Below are positions 39,501-47,801 of a stretch of DNA of 64,000 nucleotides, one piece after another. The notes below the pieces were generated by a model. It ran no database searches. It worked only from the letters and a program-made list of their open reading frames with translations, and was not told the origin of the DNA. The DNA is taken from positions 62,001-126,000 of the forward strand of contig NZ_JACHLU010000012.1 of NCBI RefSeq assembly GCF_014204625.1. The letters run 5' to 3'. The translations under genes were made by a program, and so were the position numbers. The stretch comes from Gillisella vitis. Its GTDB lineage: Bacteria; Pseudomonadota; Alphaproteobacteria; Rhizobiales; Rhizobiaceae. Position 1 is the stretch's first letter; each line of letters starts with the position of its first letter.

Positions 39501-39584
39501 AAGCGATCTCTGTCGCGCCACATGCTGAGACCACCAGTCGAAGACAGCGACATCGAGATCCTTTTTGGAGAAGCTGTCAGTTAA
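36513..39584 (+). CDS. zorD: Zorya type I protein ZorD (SNF2-family helicase/nuclease)
   Basis: About 1023 residues. The N-terminal 500 residues are a ZorD-specific region. The SNF2 motor follows: [18 protein letters not shown] (motif I), [15 protein letters not shown] (Ia), [10 protein letters not shown] (motif II as DEAQ), [10 protein letters not shown] (III), and [25 protein letters not shown] (V-VI). ZorD is reported to degrade or translocate on phage DNA. ATG at 36513 follows the zorC stop by two bases; a GTG at 36510 is also in frame. Its stop shares bases with the stop of the convergent SF1 helicase gene. Confidence 0.92.
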   Translation: [1023 protein letters not shown]

Positions 39585-41671
39585 AGATCCGCCTCTGCCA
39601 GAAATGGAGAGGGATTGGTTGGTTCGTCTCCAATGCGTCCACTGGTTGTCAGCAAAAGTCTGGATTTTGCGCGAGTCATTGCCACGTAGAATAACCGACG
39701 CTCACCTTCAATCTGCCGCTCTGTTTTGGCGCGGCGCAACGGCCAGATGCCATCGACCACATCCAGCATAACGACGGTGTGGAATTCGCGCCCCTTTGCC
39801 CTCAGGGCAGTCATCAGGTGGACGGGCTTTCTCCATTCTGCATTGGCACCGTCATCATCACCATCCATGCCGGGCAGCCTGACCAGGGTCGCCTTGGCCT
39901 TGTCGAGATCGTCGATAAATTTCTGGAAGTCGTTCCCGTATGTTCCCGCAAACGCGGCAAGATAGAAGAATGGCGGGTCAGCCAGAAAAATATCCTCCTG
40001 GCTTCGGCCATAATCCTGCTTGAAACCGCTATAAAGGGTTTGCAGAGACTCGATCGACGAACGGACATCGGGCGAATGCAGAAACTTGCGCAGTCGAATC
40101 GCGAAGTCCTTAACGGTCTTGCCATCATCCTGCTTGCCACGGATGGAACCGGCATAGGCTTCCAGTGCTTCGAGGGCAGCATCATAGGTTGCCGGTTGAC
40201 CGCGCCGGAGATGGCTTGCCAGAGCGTCGGCTTCGATTTTGCGCAGCGGAAACCGCTGGACGCTGTTGCACAGGGCCATAATATCGTCAACGATTGTCGG
40301 CAGCCGAATGCCCATTTGCGCCAGAGCGGGCATCTGGCTTGCGATATGCCTTATCCTGAGAGCTGACAACAGGCGGTCGAAGGTGTCGGACAGAAAGACA
40401 TGCAGGTCTTCTGCTGCGCAAAACGGGATTTCGTCTCGGGCAAGGAGAATTTGGTATGGGATAAGTTGTGCGCGCTTGCGTGAGAGGAGCGCGAGGCGCG
40501 CTCCCGGCTCTTGAGCGGCGACGAAGGCCTTTATCTCCTTGGTGACCCGGTATGTCGTATCGAGAAATGTTTCGCCATTCAGCCGGTCAATCTCAGCGTC
40601 AACCGTGGAAACGGCGATCATTTCCTTCTTTTCCCGTCGTTTGTTGAAGGCGATGAGCCTTGCGCTCTTCTCAACAATATTGCGAGGGCAGCGGTAATTT
40701 CGCGTCAGGATATGTGTTGTGAATGGCCGCTTCAGATGCTCGCGCGGATAGAGGATGAAGTCTGGTGCAGCGCCACGCCATTCGAAAATCGCCTGATCAT
40801 CATCTCCCACCAGCGTCAATTTGCTGCGGTTAATATCGGCGATTGTGAGTATGAGCGACAGGTCAAGCGGGTTGATGTCCTGAAATTCATCCACGAGAAT
40901 ATGGGTGAGGGCTTCATGATCGGGAGCAAAATGCCCCTCCTTCAGTTTGCGGCGCAAGGCAAGCCAGCCGAAATATTTCTGGTCCTCAAGCGTGAAGGCG
41001 GCCTGGCTTTGCTGTTGTTTGCAGGCGTTGAGGAAGAAAGGCAGCGTCACATCGAGAAAATTCTCCCATCGGCCGTTTTCCAGCACGCCATACTCCTGGA
41101 GTTTCTCTTTCGGATCGTTGAGAAGATCAATCAGGCCGAGTTCCTCAAGGGCATCCAGCCGGTCATTGGCGTGCCGTAGCGTGCCGATTTCGTGATCGAA
41201 CCCCAGCGTTTTCATCGTATCGAGCAGGTCGGCAAGCGTGCGGGGCAGTTTGATCGGCTGCGCCTCCATCGCCGCGCGCAAAGGCTCGATGTCAGACCAT
41301 GCACCAGAAAGCGGGCCTCTGATCAGGTTCTGCCGATCGAAATCAGATGCGGACAACCGCGGATTGGTGAAGGCCTTGCGCACGTGCCTCCAGCCAAATC
41401 CATTCAGCGTCACGACATCACAGGCCGGTGCAATCTGCGCAAATGAAGCACCACCCAGCCGCGCCCGCAACTCATCGCGGGCCGCTCTGGTGAATGTCAC
41501 AATAAGAAAGCGAGCCTGTCCGCCAGATCGGTCAAACAGTTCCAGACACCGATAGAGGAGCGAATGCGTTTTGCCGCTGCCGGCTGGCGCAAGAAGGCGA
41601 ATATGCTCATCTGGCGCGAGAACGAAGCGCTTTTGAACATCATCAAGCGGTGCATTCGCCAAGCTCGTCAT
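39581..41671 (-). CDS. UvrD/Rep-like SF1 DNA helicase of a restriction-type module
   Basis: 696 residues. Helicase motifs: LLAPAGSGKTHSL (I), VTFTRAARDELRARL (Ia), HILVDEFQDINPLDLSLIL (II), LVGDDDQAIFEWRGA (III), LTRNYRCPRNIV (IV) and, near the end, RRLFYVAMTRAKSRLLLTTSG (VI). It is shorter than UvrD and has no added nuclease domain. The start has GGGGG seven bases upstream. It is the last gene of the five-gene - strand module, 80 bases after the GIY-YIG gene. A role in processing cut or replicating foreign DNA is inferred from position. Confidence 0.88.
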   Translation of the reverse strand: MTSLANAPLDDVQKRFVLAPDEHIRLLAPAGSGKTHSLLYRCLELFDRSGGQARFLIVTFTRAARDELRARLGGASFAQIAPACDVVTLNGFGWRHVRKAFTNPRLSASDFDRQNLIRGPLSGAWSDIEPLRAAMEAQPIKLPRTLADLLDTMKTLGFDHEIGTLRHANDRLDALEELGLIDLLNDPKEKLQEYGVLENGRWENFLDVTLPFFLNACKQQQSQAAFTLEDQKYFGWLALRRKLKEGHFAPDHEALTHILVDEFQDINPLDLSLILTIADINRSKLTLVGDDDQAIFEWRGAAPDFILYPREHLKRPFTTHILTRNYRCPRNIVEKSARLIAFNKRREKKEMIAVSTVDAEIDRLNGETFLDTTYRVTKEIKAFVAAQEPGARLALLSRKRAQLIPYQILLARDEIPFCAAEDLHVFLSDTFDRLLSALRIRHIASQMPALAQMGIRLPTIVDDIMALCNSVQRFPLRKIEADALASHLRRGQPATYDAALEALEAYAGSIRGKQDDGKTVKDFAIRLRKFLHSPDVRSSIESLQTLYSGFKQDYGRSQEDIFLADPPFFYLAAFAGTYGNDFQKFIDDLDKAKATLVRLPGMDGDDDGANAEWRKPVHLMTALRAKGREFHTVVMLDVVDGIWPLRRAKTERQIEGERRLFYVAMTRAKSRLLLTTSGRIGDEPTNPSPFLAEADL

Positions 41672-41751
41672 TTAAAATCCCCCAATCAAATGCTCAAAAC
41701 AGTGTTGCCCGTTTGCGGGCCATGCCGGACATTATTTCCGCGTCCCAAACC

Positions 41752-42957
41752 TCAAGATCTCCTGACAATCTTCTGCGTATCGCGGTCATATCGGTACAGA
41801 TGGAGCTGCCCGTCCTTGATGAGCTGGGCAGCGTGAGCGACGTGTTCCGGAAGCACGTAGAACCACTCGCGCGGCCGGATTTTCTTGCCGAACCGGTCAA
41901 TGATGAAAAGCTCGCCGGGCCTTGCGGAATCAAAAAAGCGATGGAGCAGGTTCTCGACCTTCGAGCGTGAGAGATTGTGTAGCGCGAAGGTCGTGACGAC
42001 CTCGACAGGTGCCAGCAAAAAGGTCGGATCATTGCGTGCATCGGCTATACGACGTTTAACCTCTTGCGACGTCACGCCGATTTTATAGAGCCTTTGCCGC
42101 TCTGCCTTGATCGCCGGGTCTTCGGAAAGGCTGCGAGCCACGTAGATCGTGCCGGACAGTGAAACCTTGTCGGTTTCCCAGTCGGGATCGAGCGGGCCGA
42201 GGCCGAGGCGCTGCACCACACGCGCTGTCTTGTCGTCGGTGAGGGATTTTCGGAACGACGACATCAGTGGGTCGCTTTCGGTGCCGTTCGAGAAAATCAC
42301 CCGCAGGCGATGGTCGCGCGCTCCACCGCGCTGCGTGCTTTCACTCTTTTCCGCGATGTATGCGAGAAGACCGTTGCGAATGAAAAAGTCGCCTTCAACA
42401 GGTTCGATAATGGCCCATTTTTCAATGAGCGTGGCTTCCCGTGCGCCGCTGTCGAGAGCCTGTTGCATGGTATCGAACAGGCCGGAAAACTGATCGAAAT
42501 CCTTGCAGGGTATGAAGTCGGCGCGGTGGTCGGGCACCTGCCGTTCCAAAGCTGGCGTCACATGTTTGAGCTGCACAAGCTCGGGCATAACATCCAGCCC
42601 ATCATCGGCAAAGATGTCATCGAGCGAGCCCGGAATGTCCCCCTCTTCCACCTCATCGCGCCACGAAACCTCGGTGACTTTCTCTTTCAGCCGCAACAGT
42701 CCAAGCCTGTCCGCGTGCCGAAGCTCATCGCTCGGAGATTTGGCAAGGTTTTCCCAGATGGTGCCAAGTCGCATCTCTTCGTGGTTGGATGCGTTGGTGT
42801 CGGGCAAGCGCCCATGCTGCTCGAAAAACCGCGTCACATCCTTCAGGATCGAAACGCTATTGTTGCCCGAAGATGATGCCCTCGGTTTCAGCTTCACAGC
42901 AAGAAGGCCAAATTCGTCTGGCTCGTTGAAAATCTCATCCAGTGTCGGGCGGGGCAT
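41752..42957 (-). CDS. GIY-YIG (T5orf172/MUG113-type) nuclease, YeeC-like
   Basis: 401 residues when started at the ATG of 42957 (MPRPTLDEIFNEPDEFGLLAVK), which overlaps the helicase stop by one base (TGATG); the longer frame from 43209 has shadow-type composition and is rejected. The C-terminal 120 residues carry a GIY-YIG fold of the T5orf172 kind: GTIYVARS, LYKIGVTSQEVKRRIADARND and the Glu in SRSKVENLLHRFF. The N-terminal 260 residues are of unknown function. The same gene order occurs in B. subtilis as yeeC after yeeB, as I recall. Probably the cutting subunit. Confidence 0.83.
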   Translation of the reverse strand: MPRPTLDEIFNEPDEFGLLAVKLKPRASSSGNNSVSILKDVTRFFEQHGRLPDTNASNHEEMRLGTIWENLAKSPSDELRHADRLGLLRLKEKVTEVSWRDEVEEGDIPGSLDDIFADDGLDVMPELVQLKHVTPALERQVPDHRADFIPCKDFDQFSGLFDTMQQALDSGAREATLIEKWAIIEPVEGDFFIRNGLLAYIAEKSESTQRGGARDHRLRVIFSNGTESDPLMSSFRKSLTDDKTARVVQRLGLGPLDPDWETDKVSLSGTIYVARSLSEDPAIKAERQRLYKIGVTSQEVKRRIADARNDPTFLLAPVEVVTTFALHNLSRSKVENLLHRFFDSARPGELFIIDRFGKKIRPREWFYVLPEHVAHAAQLIKDGQLHLYRYDRDTQKIVRRS

Positions 42958-45083
42958 CAGCTTGCCGCCTCGCGCATCGTCTGGGCTTTGCGGTTTTTGA
43001 GCCAGGCCAGCGCCTCTGCCATGCGCTTTTCCAGCGCATCTTCGGCATGAACATTGGGCTCGCGCCCCTCCTGCGCCCGGAACCGCTTGATCCGGGGCCA
43101 CAGCGTCCGCGCTTCCTCTTCCGTCATCTGCACACGCATGGCCACCATGGCCGATTGCACCTGAGACAGAAGCGGCGCATCGAAGCTGCGCGATGCCACC
43201 TCGAAACATTCCTGAAAGGCATTGACGCTGTCGATCAGGTCAATATCCAGCTCACGCACATTGATGAAGCGGCGCACCATGGCCAGCAGCGTGTTGGGTG
43301 CCGCCCGCATGTCGTCGTCTGTGTCCTCGCCATCCGGCTGCCCGACGTCGCCCTCTGTCCGGGTCGCTTCACCGCCTGCCTGATCGGCACCGATAAACGG
43401 TGTGCCCGCCTCCTGAAATCCGCGCTGCGCCTCCTGTCGCGCCAGTGTCAGCAGGTTCATGCGCGCGGCGAGGTTCTGGCGAATGGCTTCTGTTTCGTCA
43501 TCGTTGAGGTTCTCATAGCGATGCTCGATAATATCCGTCAGCAGCATCTGGGTTGCCACTTCCGGCGCGGTATCTGGCGAAACGATGCGGGCATCGACAG
43601 CCTGACAGGCGGTTGCCATCAGATCGGCCATATCGTTTTCGCAAATGTCACGCGCCCGGTCGGTCGGCGGCTCCATTAGCCCCTTGATGCCGATGGTGAT
43701 GGTGCCCTGACCGTCATCGGTGATCGGTTCGCGGATGTCGCCATCTTCCCGGCGATAGAATTTGAAATTGGGCGCCAGCACCTGTTCCATCAACAGAGAG
43801 CCGGAAATGGCCTTCAGCATGTCGTTGACGGCATCCTTCACCGCTGCCGTTTCCACACCCGGTTCGGCCACAAGGTTGGTAAACATGGCTTTGGGCTTGC
43901 CCGGCGCATCGCGCGTGGCGCGGCCAATGATCTGCACGATTTCGGTGAGCGATGCCCGGTAGCCAATGGTCAGCGCGTGTTCGCACCACACCCAGTCAAA
44001 CCCCTCCTTGGCCATACCGAGCGCGATGATGATGTCCACCTTGGCGCGGTCGGCCTCATCGTCGCGCTTGCCATTTGCGCCTCTGATCTCGCGGGAGAGT
44101 GCTGCCTTGACGCCGTCGCGCTCCGGGCCATCATCCACCAGATCAGCCACTTTCAGCACCCGGCCATCTGCCGTGCGGATCAGATCAAAGCCCGTTCCGT
44201 CTTCCACGCCAATGTGCTCGCCGATGAGGTCGAGAATGCGGCCCACCTCATCGTTCTTCTCGCCAAAGGCTTCCGCCGAGCCGCGATGGGGAATGTGGAT
44301 GATGGTCTTGAGCGTCGTGTCCAGCACATCCGGCAGGCCGTTGATGTATTGGCCGCGATAGAAGCTGTAATTGACGCCAAGCGCCTTCAGATATTCATAG
44401 CCTTCAAGCTGCTCGTAATAGGAATAGGTAATCGTTTTGAAGCGCGCCTCGTCTTCCGGGCGTAGCACCGGCACGGCATCGCCGCGAAAGTAAGAGCCGG
44501 TCATGGCCATCACATGGGTTTGCCCGCGCGCCACAATCTGCCGCAGAATTTCGCCAAGGCGGTTGTCATCGGCTGCCGAAACATGGTGAAACTCATCAAT
44601 GGCAAGAAACACGTTGTCGAAAGCCTCGATGCCATGCACCCGCTCGACGGCTTCAAAACCAAAGCGGAAGGTGGCATGGGTGCAGACCAGCACGCGGGCA
44701 TCAGACTGCATGAAGTCGGAAAACGCCTTCACCTTCTGCGCGGTCGAGCCATCTTCCGTGCCGGAAAGGCAGAGGTTCCAGCGGTCTTCCACCTGCCAGT
44801 CGGCATCAAAGCCATAGCTTTTCAGATCGGTGGAGCGGAAGGAGCCGCCAATCGAGGTTTCCGGCACGCAGACAATGGTTTTCGCCAGCCCCTGATGGTG
44901 CAGCTTGTCCAGCGCCACAAACATCAGCGCCCGGCTTTTGCCTGCCGCAGGCGGCGCTTTCAGCAAAATGAACTGCGCGCTGCGGGCCGCATAGGCGCGG
45001 GCCTGCATGGGCCGCTGGCCCAGCGCATTGGTGGCCTTGGATTGCCCGGTGCCATTGTAGCGCACATTGACCATCTCAACCAT
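42957..45083 (-). CDS. SF2 DEAD/DEAH-type helicase, YeeB-like
   Basis: 708 residues. Motif I LLKAPPAAGKSRALMF near residue 44, motif II FLAIDEFHHVSA (DEFH) near 162, motif III AMTGSYFRG, and motif VI TEIVQIIGRATRDAPG near 386. The C-terminal 250 residues are a helical region of unknown role. It resembles the translocating helicases of type I and type III restriction systems. The ATG immediately follows the methyltransferase stop (TAA-ATG), so these two are coupled. Confidence 0.88.
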   Translation of the reverse strand: MVEMVNVRYNGTGQSKATNALGQRPMQARAYAARSAQFILLKAPPAAGKSRALMFVALDKLHHQGLAKTIVCVPETSIGGSFRSTDLKSYGFDADWQVEDRWNLCLSGTEDGSTAQKVKAFSDFMQSDARVLVCTHATFRFGFEAVERVHGIEAFDNVFLAIDEFHHVSAADDNRLGEILRQIVARGQTHVMAMTGSYFRGDAVPVLRPEDEARFKTITYSYYEQLEGYEYLKALGVNYSFYRGQYINGLPDVLDTTLKTIIHIPHRGSAEAFGEKNDEVGRILDLIGEHIGVEDGTGFDLIRTADGRVLKVADLVDDGPERDGVKAALSREIRGANGKRDDEADRAKVDIIIALGMAKEGFDWVWCEHALTIGYRASLTEIVQIIGRATRDAPGKPKAMFTNLVAEPGVETAAVKDAVNDMLKAISGSLLMEQVLAPNFKFYRREDGDIREPITDDGQGTITIGIKGLMEPPTDRARDICENDMADLMATACQAVDARIVSPDTAPEVATQMLLTDIIEHRYENLNDDETEAIRQNLAARMNLLTLARQEAQRGFQEAGTPFIGADQAGGEATRTEGDVGQPDGEDTDDDMRAAPNTLLAMVRRFINVRELDIDLIDSVNAFQECFEVASRSFDAPLLSQVQSAMVAMRVQMTEEEARTLWPRIKRFRAQEGREPNVHAEDALEKRMAEALAWLKNRKAQTMREAAS

Positions 45084-47762
45084 TTACTTCGCCCCCTGCT
45101 TCACCCGTGCCGCATACAGCTTGAACAGCTTTTCCAGTCGCTCCGTGTCGTTGCGGAAGGGGCGGCCAATATACATGCTCTCCAGCAGCTCATCATTTTC
45201 CCGGTGCACAGCCCGCAGATCATCCGGCATCTTGTCCGGGTCGTAGAGGTCAGCAATGGTTTTGGGGAAATGCTGATAGCGTGTTTTCAGAATGCGCCGT
45301 GCGGAGGCGGAAAGCTGATCCAATTGATCAGCGGTGAATTTCGGCACCGGAAAGGTGTTCCAGCCCAGCGTGTTGGAATAGCGGAAGTCGGATTTCAGCT
45401 TGCCGCAGACGGTGGCGATCCAGACGAGATGCAGACGCGAGGCAATCAGGGCGATGCACCAGTCAGGGGCATCGTAGAGTGCAAATGCCAGATTCGATAT
45501 GATTGTATCGCTTGATAGAAGATCTACAGGTAGATAATCTCGATTCTCCGATGAAACACTCGGAACTACAATTGAACGGTCAATGGCAACATCCTGTATT
45601 TGAAGAAATTTATGAGGAGTTGCCGCATGAGGGCGCGTAGTAGGGGCCTTGCTTTCTAGACGAAACTTCCTAACTGCGTCAAATCGTTTCTGAATGGGCT
45701 CAATTTCTTTTGTGAGGCTGATATTGTCTTCGTTTACCCAAATGCAATACCTCCAAATACCTCTAATCAATTCATATGATCCAACATACTTTTTAATCAG
45801 GCTTGTTGCTTCGGGATATGTTGATAACAATTCCTCGCGCTCTTCCGCCGAAAGAATAAGGTTTCCGCCGTCTGTAGGCATATTCCCCTTCTCCATTTTT
45901 GGCAGGCCAAAAAGTGCGGAGGATGCATGAACGTAAACGTCGTCTCCATCTAAGAGATATGCGTTAATGTTCCGAGGGCGCATTTCAACGTCAGAGAAAA
46001 ACAGACGCTTTGACTTCTTGGTGACGTTTCTCAGTCCGACTACGACGCATATAACGGCGGCGTTTGATGATGCATTATTACTCCATTTGAATGATCTGTG
46101 AGCAAAACTAATTTCTACTCCAGCATTAATTATTTGGGGCCAAAGAGCACCAACTGACTGGCCTTGACATAAAGAGTTTGTGGAGACGAGTGCGGAGGAT
46201 GCGTTTCTATTCCGAATGTAGCTTGAAGCTTTAAAAACCCACGTTGACACAAAATCGATACGTCGATGCGCCTCCAGATGTCCTGCAAGGACAAAATCCA
46301 TATCTTCATTCTGCTCTTCTGTCCTAGAGTTGTCTCCCAAAAACGGCGGGTTCCCTGCGATATAGACCTCTTCATCCTCACCCGGAGGCGGACAAACCTC
46401 ATCCCAATCCACCCGCAGAGCATTGTCGCACCTGATCTGGCCACCATCCTTCAACGGCAGCAGCGGCGGCATCCGCCCGAACACATCGGCAAAGCGGGCA
46501 TTGGCCTGATATTCGGCAATGAACAGCGCAAGCTTCGCCGTTTCCGCCGCAAAATCCGTCAACTCGATGCCATAGAACTGGTTGAGGCTGACGGCGGAGA
46601 ACATGGCGAAATGTTCATTGCCTTCCAGCTCTCCCAGACGCTTCAGAATGCGGATTTCGCGCTCCCGCATTTGCCGATAGGAGACGACAAGAAAATTGCC
46701 GGAGCCGCAGGCGGGATCGAACACCCGGATTTTTGACAGGCGGTGAAGCTGCGCCTTCAGCGCCGCTGGCTTGTCCCAGGCCTTCTCCAGTGCCTCATCC
46801 AGATCATCCAGAAACAGCGGCCCCAGCACTTTCATGATATTGGGCACCGAGGTGTAATGCATGCCCAGCTCGGCGCGGGCCTTGGGATCGGCAATCGACT
46901 GGATCATCGAGCCGAAAATATCCGGGTTGATCAGCTTCCAGTCCAGCTCTGCGGCATCGCGCAGATAGCGGAAGGAGATGGGGTCAAACACCGGGGCCTC
47001 GATGGCATCGGTAAACAGCCCGCCATTGACGTATTCAAAATCTTTTGTCCATGCAGGCAATCCATCCCGCTGGTTTCCCTTGGGCAGGTCCATGGCGGCA
47101 AACGCCTGCACCAGCACATCCCGCGCATGTTCGCCCTTGTTGCCGCTATAGGAAAAGACGGCAAACGAGAACTGATCTTCCTTGAAGACGCCAACATCCT
47201 CGGAAAACAGGCAGAAGATCAGCCGTGTCATGAACAGGTTCATGGCATGGCGGCGCTCTGGCACCGCCCAATCCGGGTTGGCCTTCAAAAGCGCATCGTA
47301 AAGCTTTGCCAGCTTGCCGGTGGCCTTGATGTCAACCGGGTTTTCCTCTGCCGCCCGGTAACGCTCCTTGCCAGCAGCAGGCAGGAAAAAGGCAAAATTC
47401 TTGCCAAGCTCGGCAAAGGGGCAGTGCAGCGTGTCGCCGGATTTCGGATGCTCGGCGGCGATCATCTCGCCATCGGTGGCAATCAAAATTGCAGGCTTGG
47501 CTTTCACATTGCGCTTGGAGGCGCGCAGCGCAGCCAGCATTTCCACCGCCATGCCCGGCAGGGCAGACGCATAATGAAACTTGCCATTCAGCAGAACGCC
47601 GCCCGCAATATCCGACTTGTTGGTGCTGCCCACCCTCAGCTTGGCAACGGTTGCCTGCGCATTATCGGTTGCCTGCGCAAAGGCATAGCCGAACTCGGCG
47701 GGGTCAAATTTTGCCTTGGCAATGGCATCAAGAGCATCGGCAATTTCGGTGGGGTTCATCAT
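45084..47762 (-). CDS. N6-adenine DNA methyltransferase, YeeA/MmeI-like
   Basis: 892 residues. The N-terminal 330 residues match the MmeI/YeeA N-terminal and helical spacer regions (FGYAFAQATDNAQATVAKLR, NKSDIAGGVLLNGKFHYA). SAM motif I is VFDPACGSGNFLV near residue 349; catalytic motif IV is IAGNPPFLG near 470. Residues about 480-760 form the target-recognition region, whose DNA is clearly more AT-rich than both flanks. The C-terminus is the MmeI_C type (YDPDKMPDDLRAVH). I saw no PD-(D/E)xK nuclease in the N-terminus, so cleavage should come from partner proteins. Confidence 0.9.
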   Translation of the reverse strand: MMNPTEIADALDAIAKAKFDPAEFGYAFAQATDNAQATVAKLRVGSTNKSDIAGGVLLNGKFHYASALPGMAVEMLAALRASKRNVKAKPAILIATDGEMIAAEHPKSGDTLHCPFAELGKNFAFFLPAAGKERYRAAEENPVDIKATGKLAKLYDALLKANPDWAVPERRHAMNLFMTRLIFCLFSEDVGVFKEDQFSFAVFSYSGNKGEHARDVLVQAFAAMDLPKGNQRDGLPAWTKDFEYVNGGLFTDAIEAPVFDPISFRYLRDAAELDWKLINPDIFGSMIQSIADPKARAELGMHYTSVPNIMKVLGPLFLDDLDEALEKAWDKPAALKAQLHRLSKIRVFDPACGSGNFLVVSYRQMREREIRILKRLGELEGNEHFAMFSAVSLNQFYGIELTDFAAETAKLALFIAEYQANARFADVFGRMPPLLPLKDGGQIRCDNALRVDWDEVCPPPGEDEEVYIAGNPPFLGDNSRTEEQNEDMDFVLAGHLEAHRRIDFVSTWVFKASSYIRNRNASSALVSTNSLCQGQSVGALWPQIINAGVEISFAHRSFKWSNNASSNAAVICVVVGLRNVTKKSKRLFFSDVEMRPRNINAYLLDGDDVYVHASSALFGLPKMEKGNMPTDGGNLILSAEEREELLSTYPEATSLIKKYVGSYELIRGIWRYCIWVNEDNISLTKEIEPIQKRFDAVRKFRLESKAPTTRPHAATPHKFLQIQDVAIDRSIVVPSVSSENRDYLPVDLLSSDTIISNLAFALYDAPDWCIALIASRLHLVWIATVCGKLKSDFRYSNTLGWNTFPVPKFTADQLDQLSASARRILKTRYQHFPKTIADLYDPDKMPDDLRAVHRENDELLESMYIGRPFRNDTERLEKLFKLYAARVKQGAK

Positions 47763-47801
47763 GAAAGGTCAGGCTTCTTTTTATCGTTGCAGGCGGTGCC
47801 G

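Noticed and set aside
42958..43209. Extended N-terminus of the GIY-YIG protein (start at 43209)
   Set aside because: It would overlap the helicase gene by 250 bases with Arg/Gly/Ala shadow sequence; the ATG at 42957 forms a standard TGATG junction.
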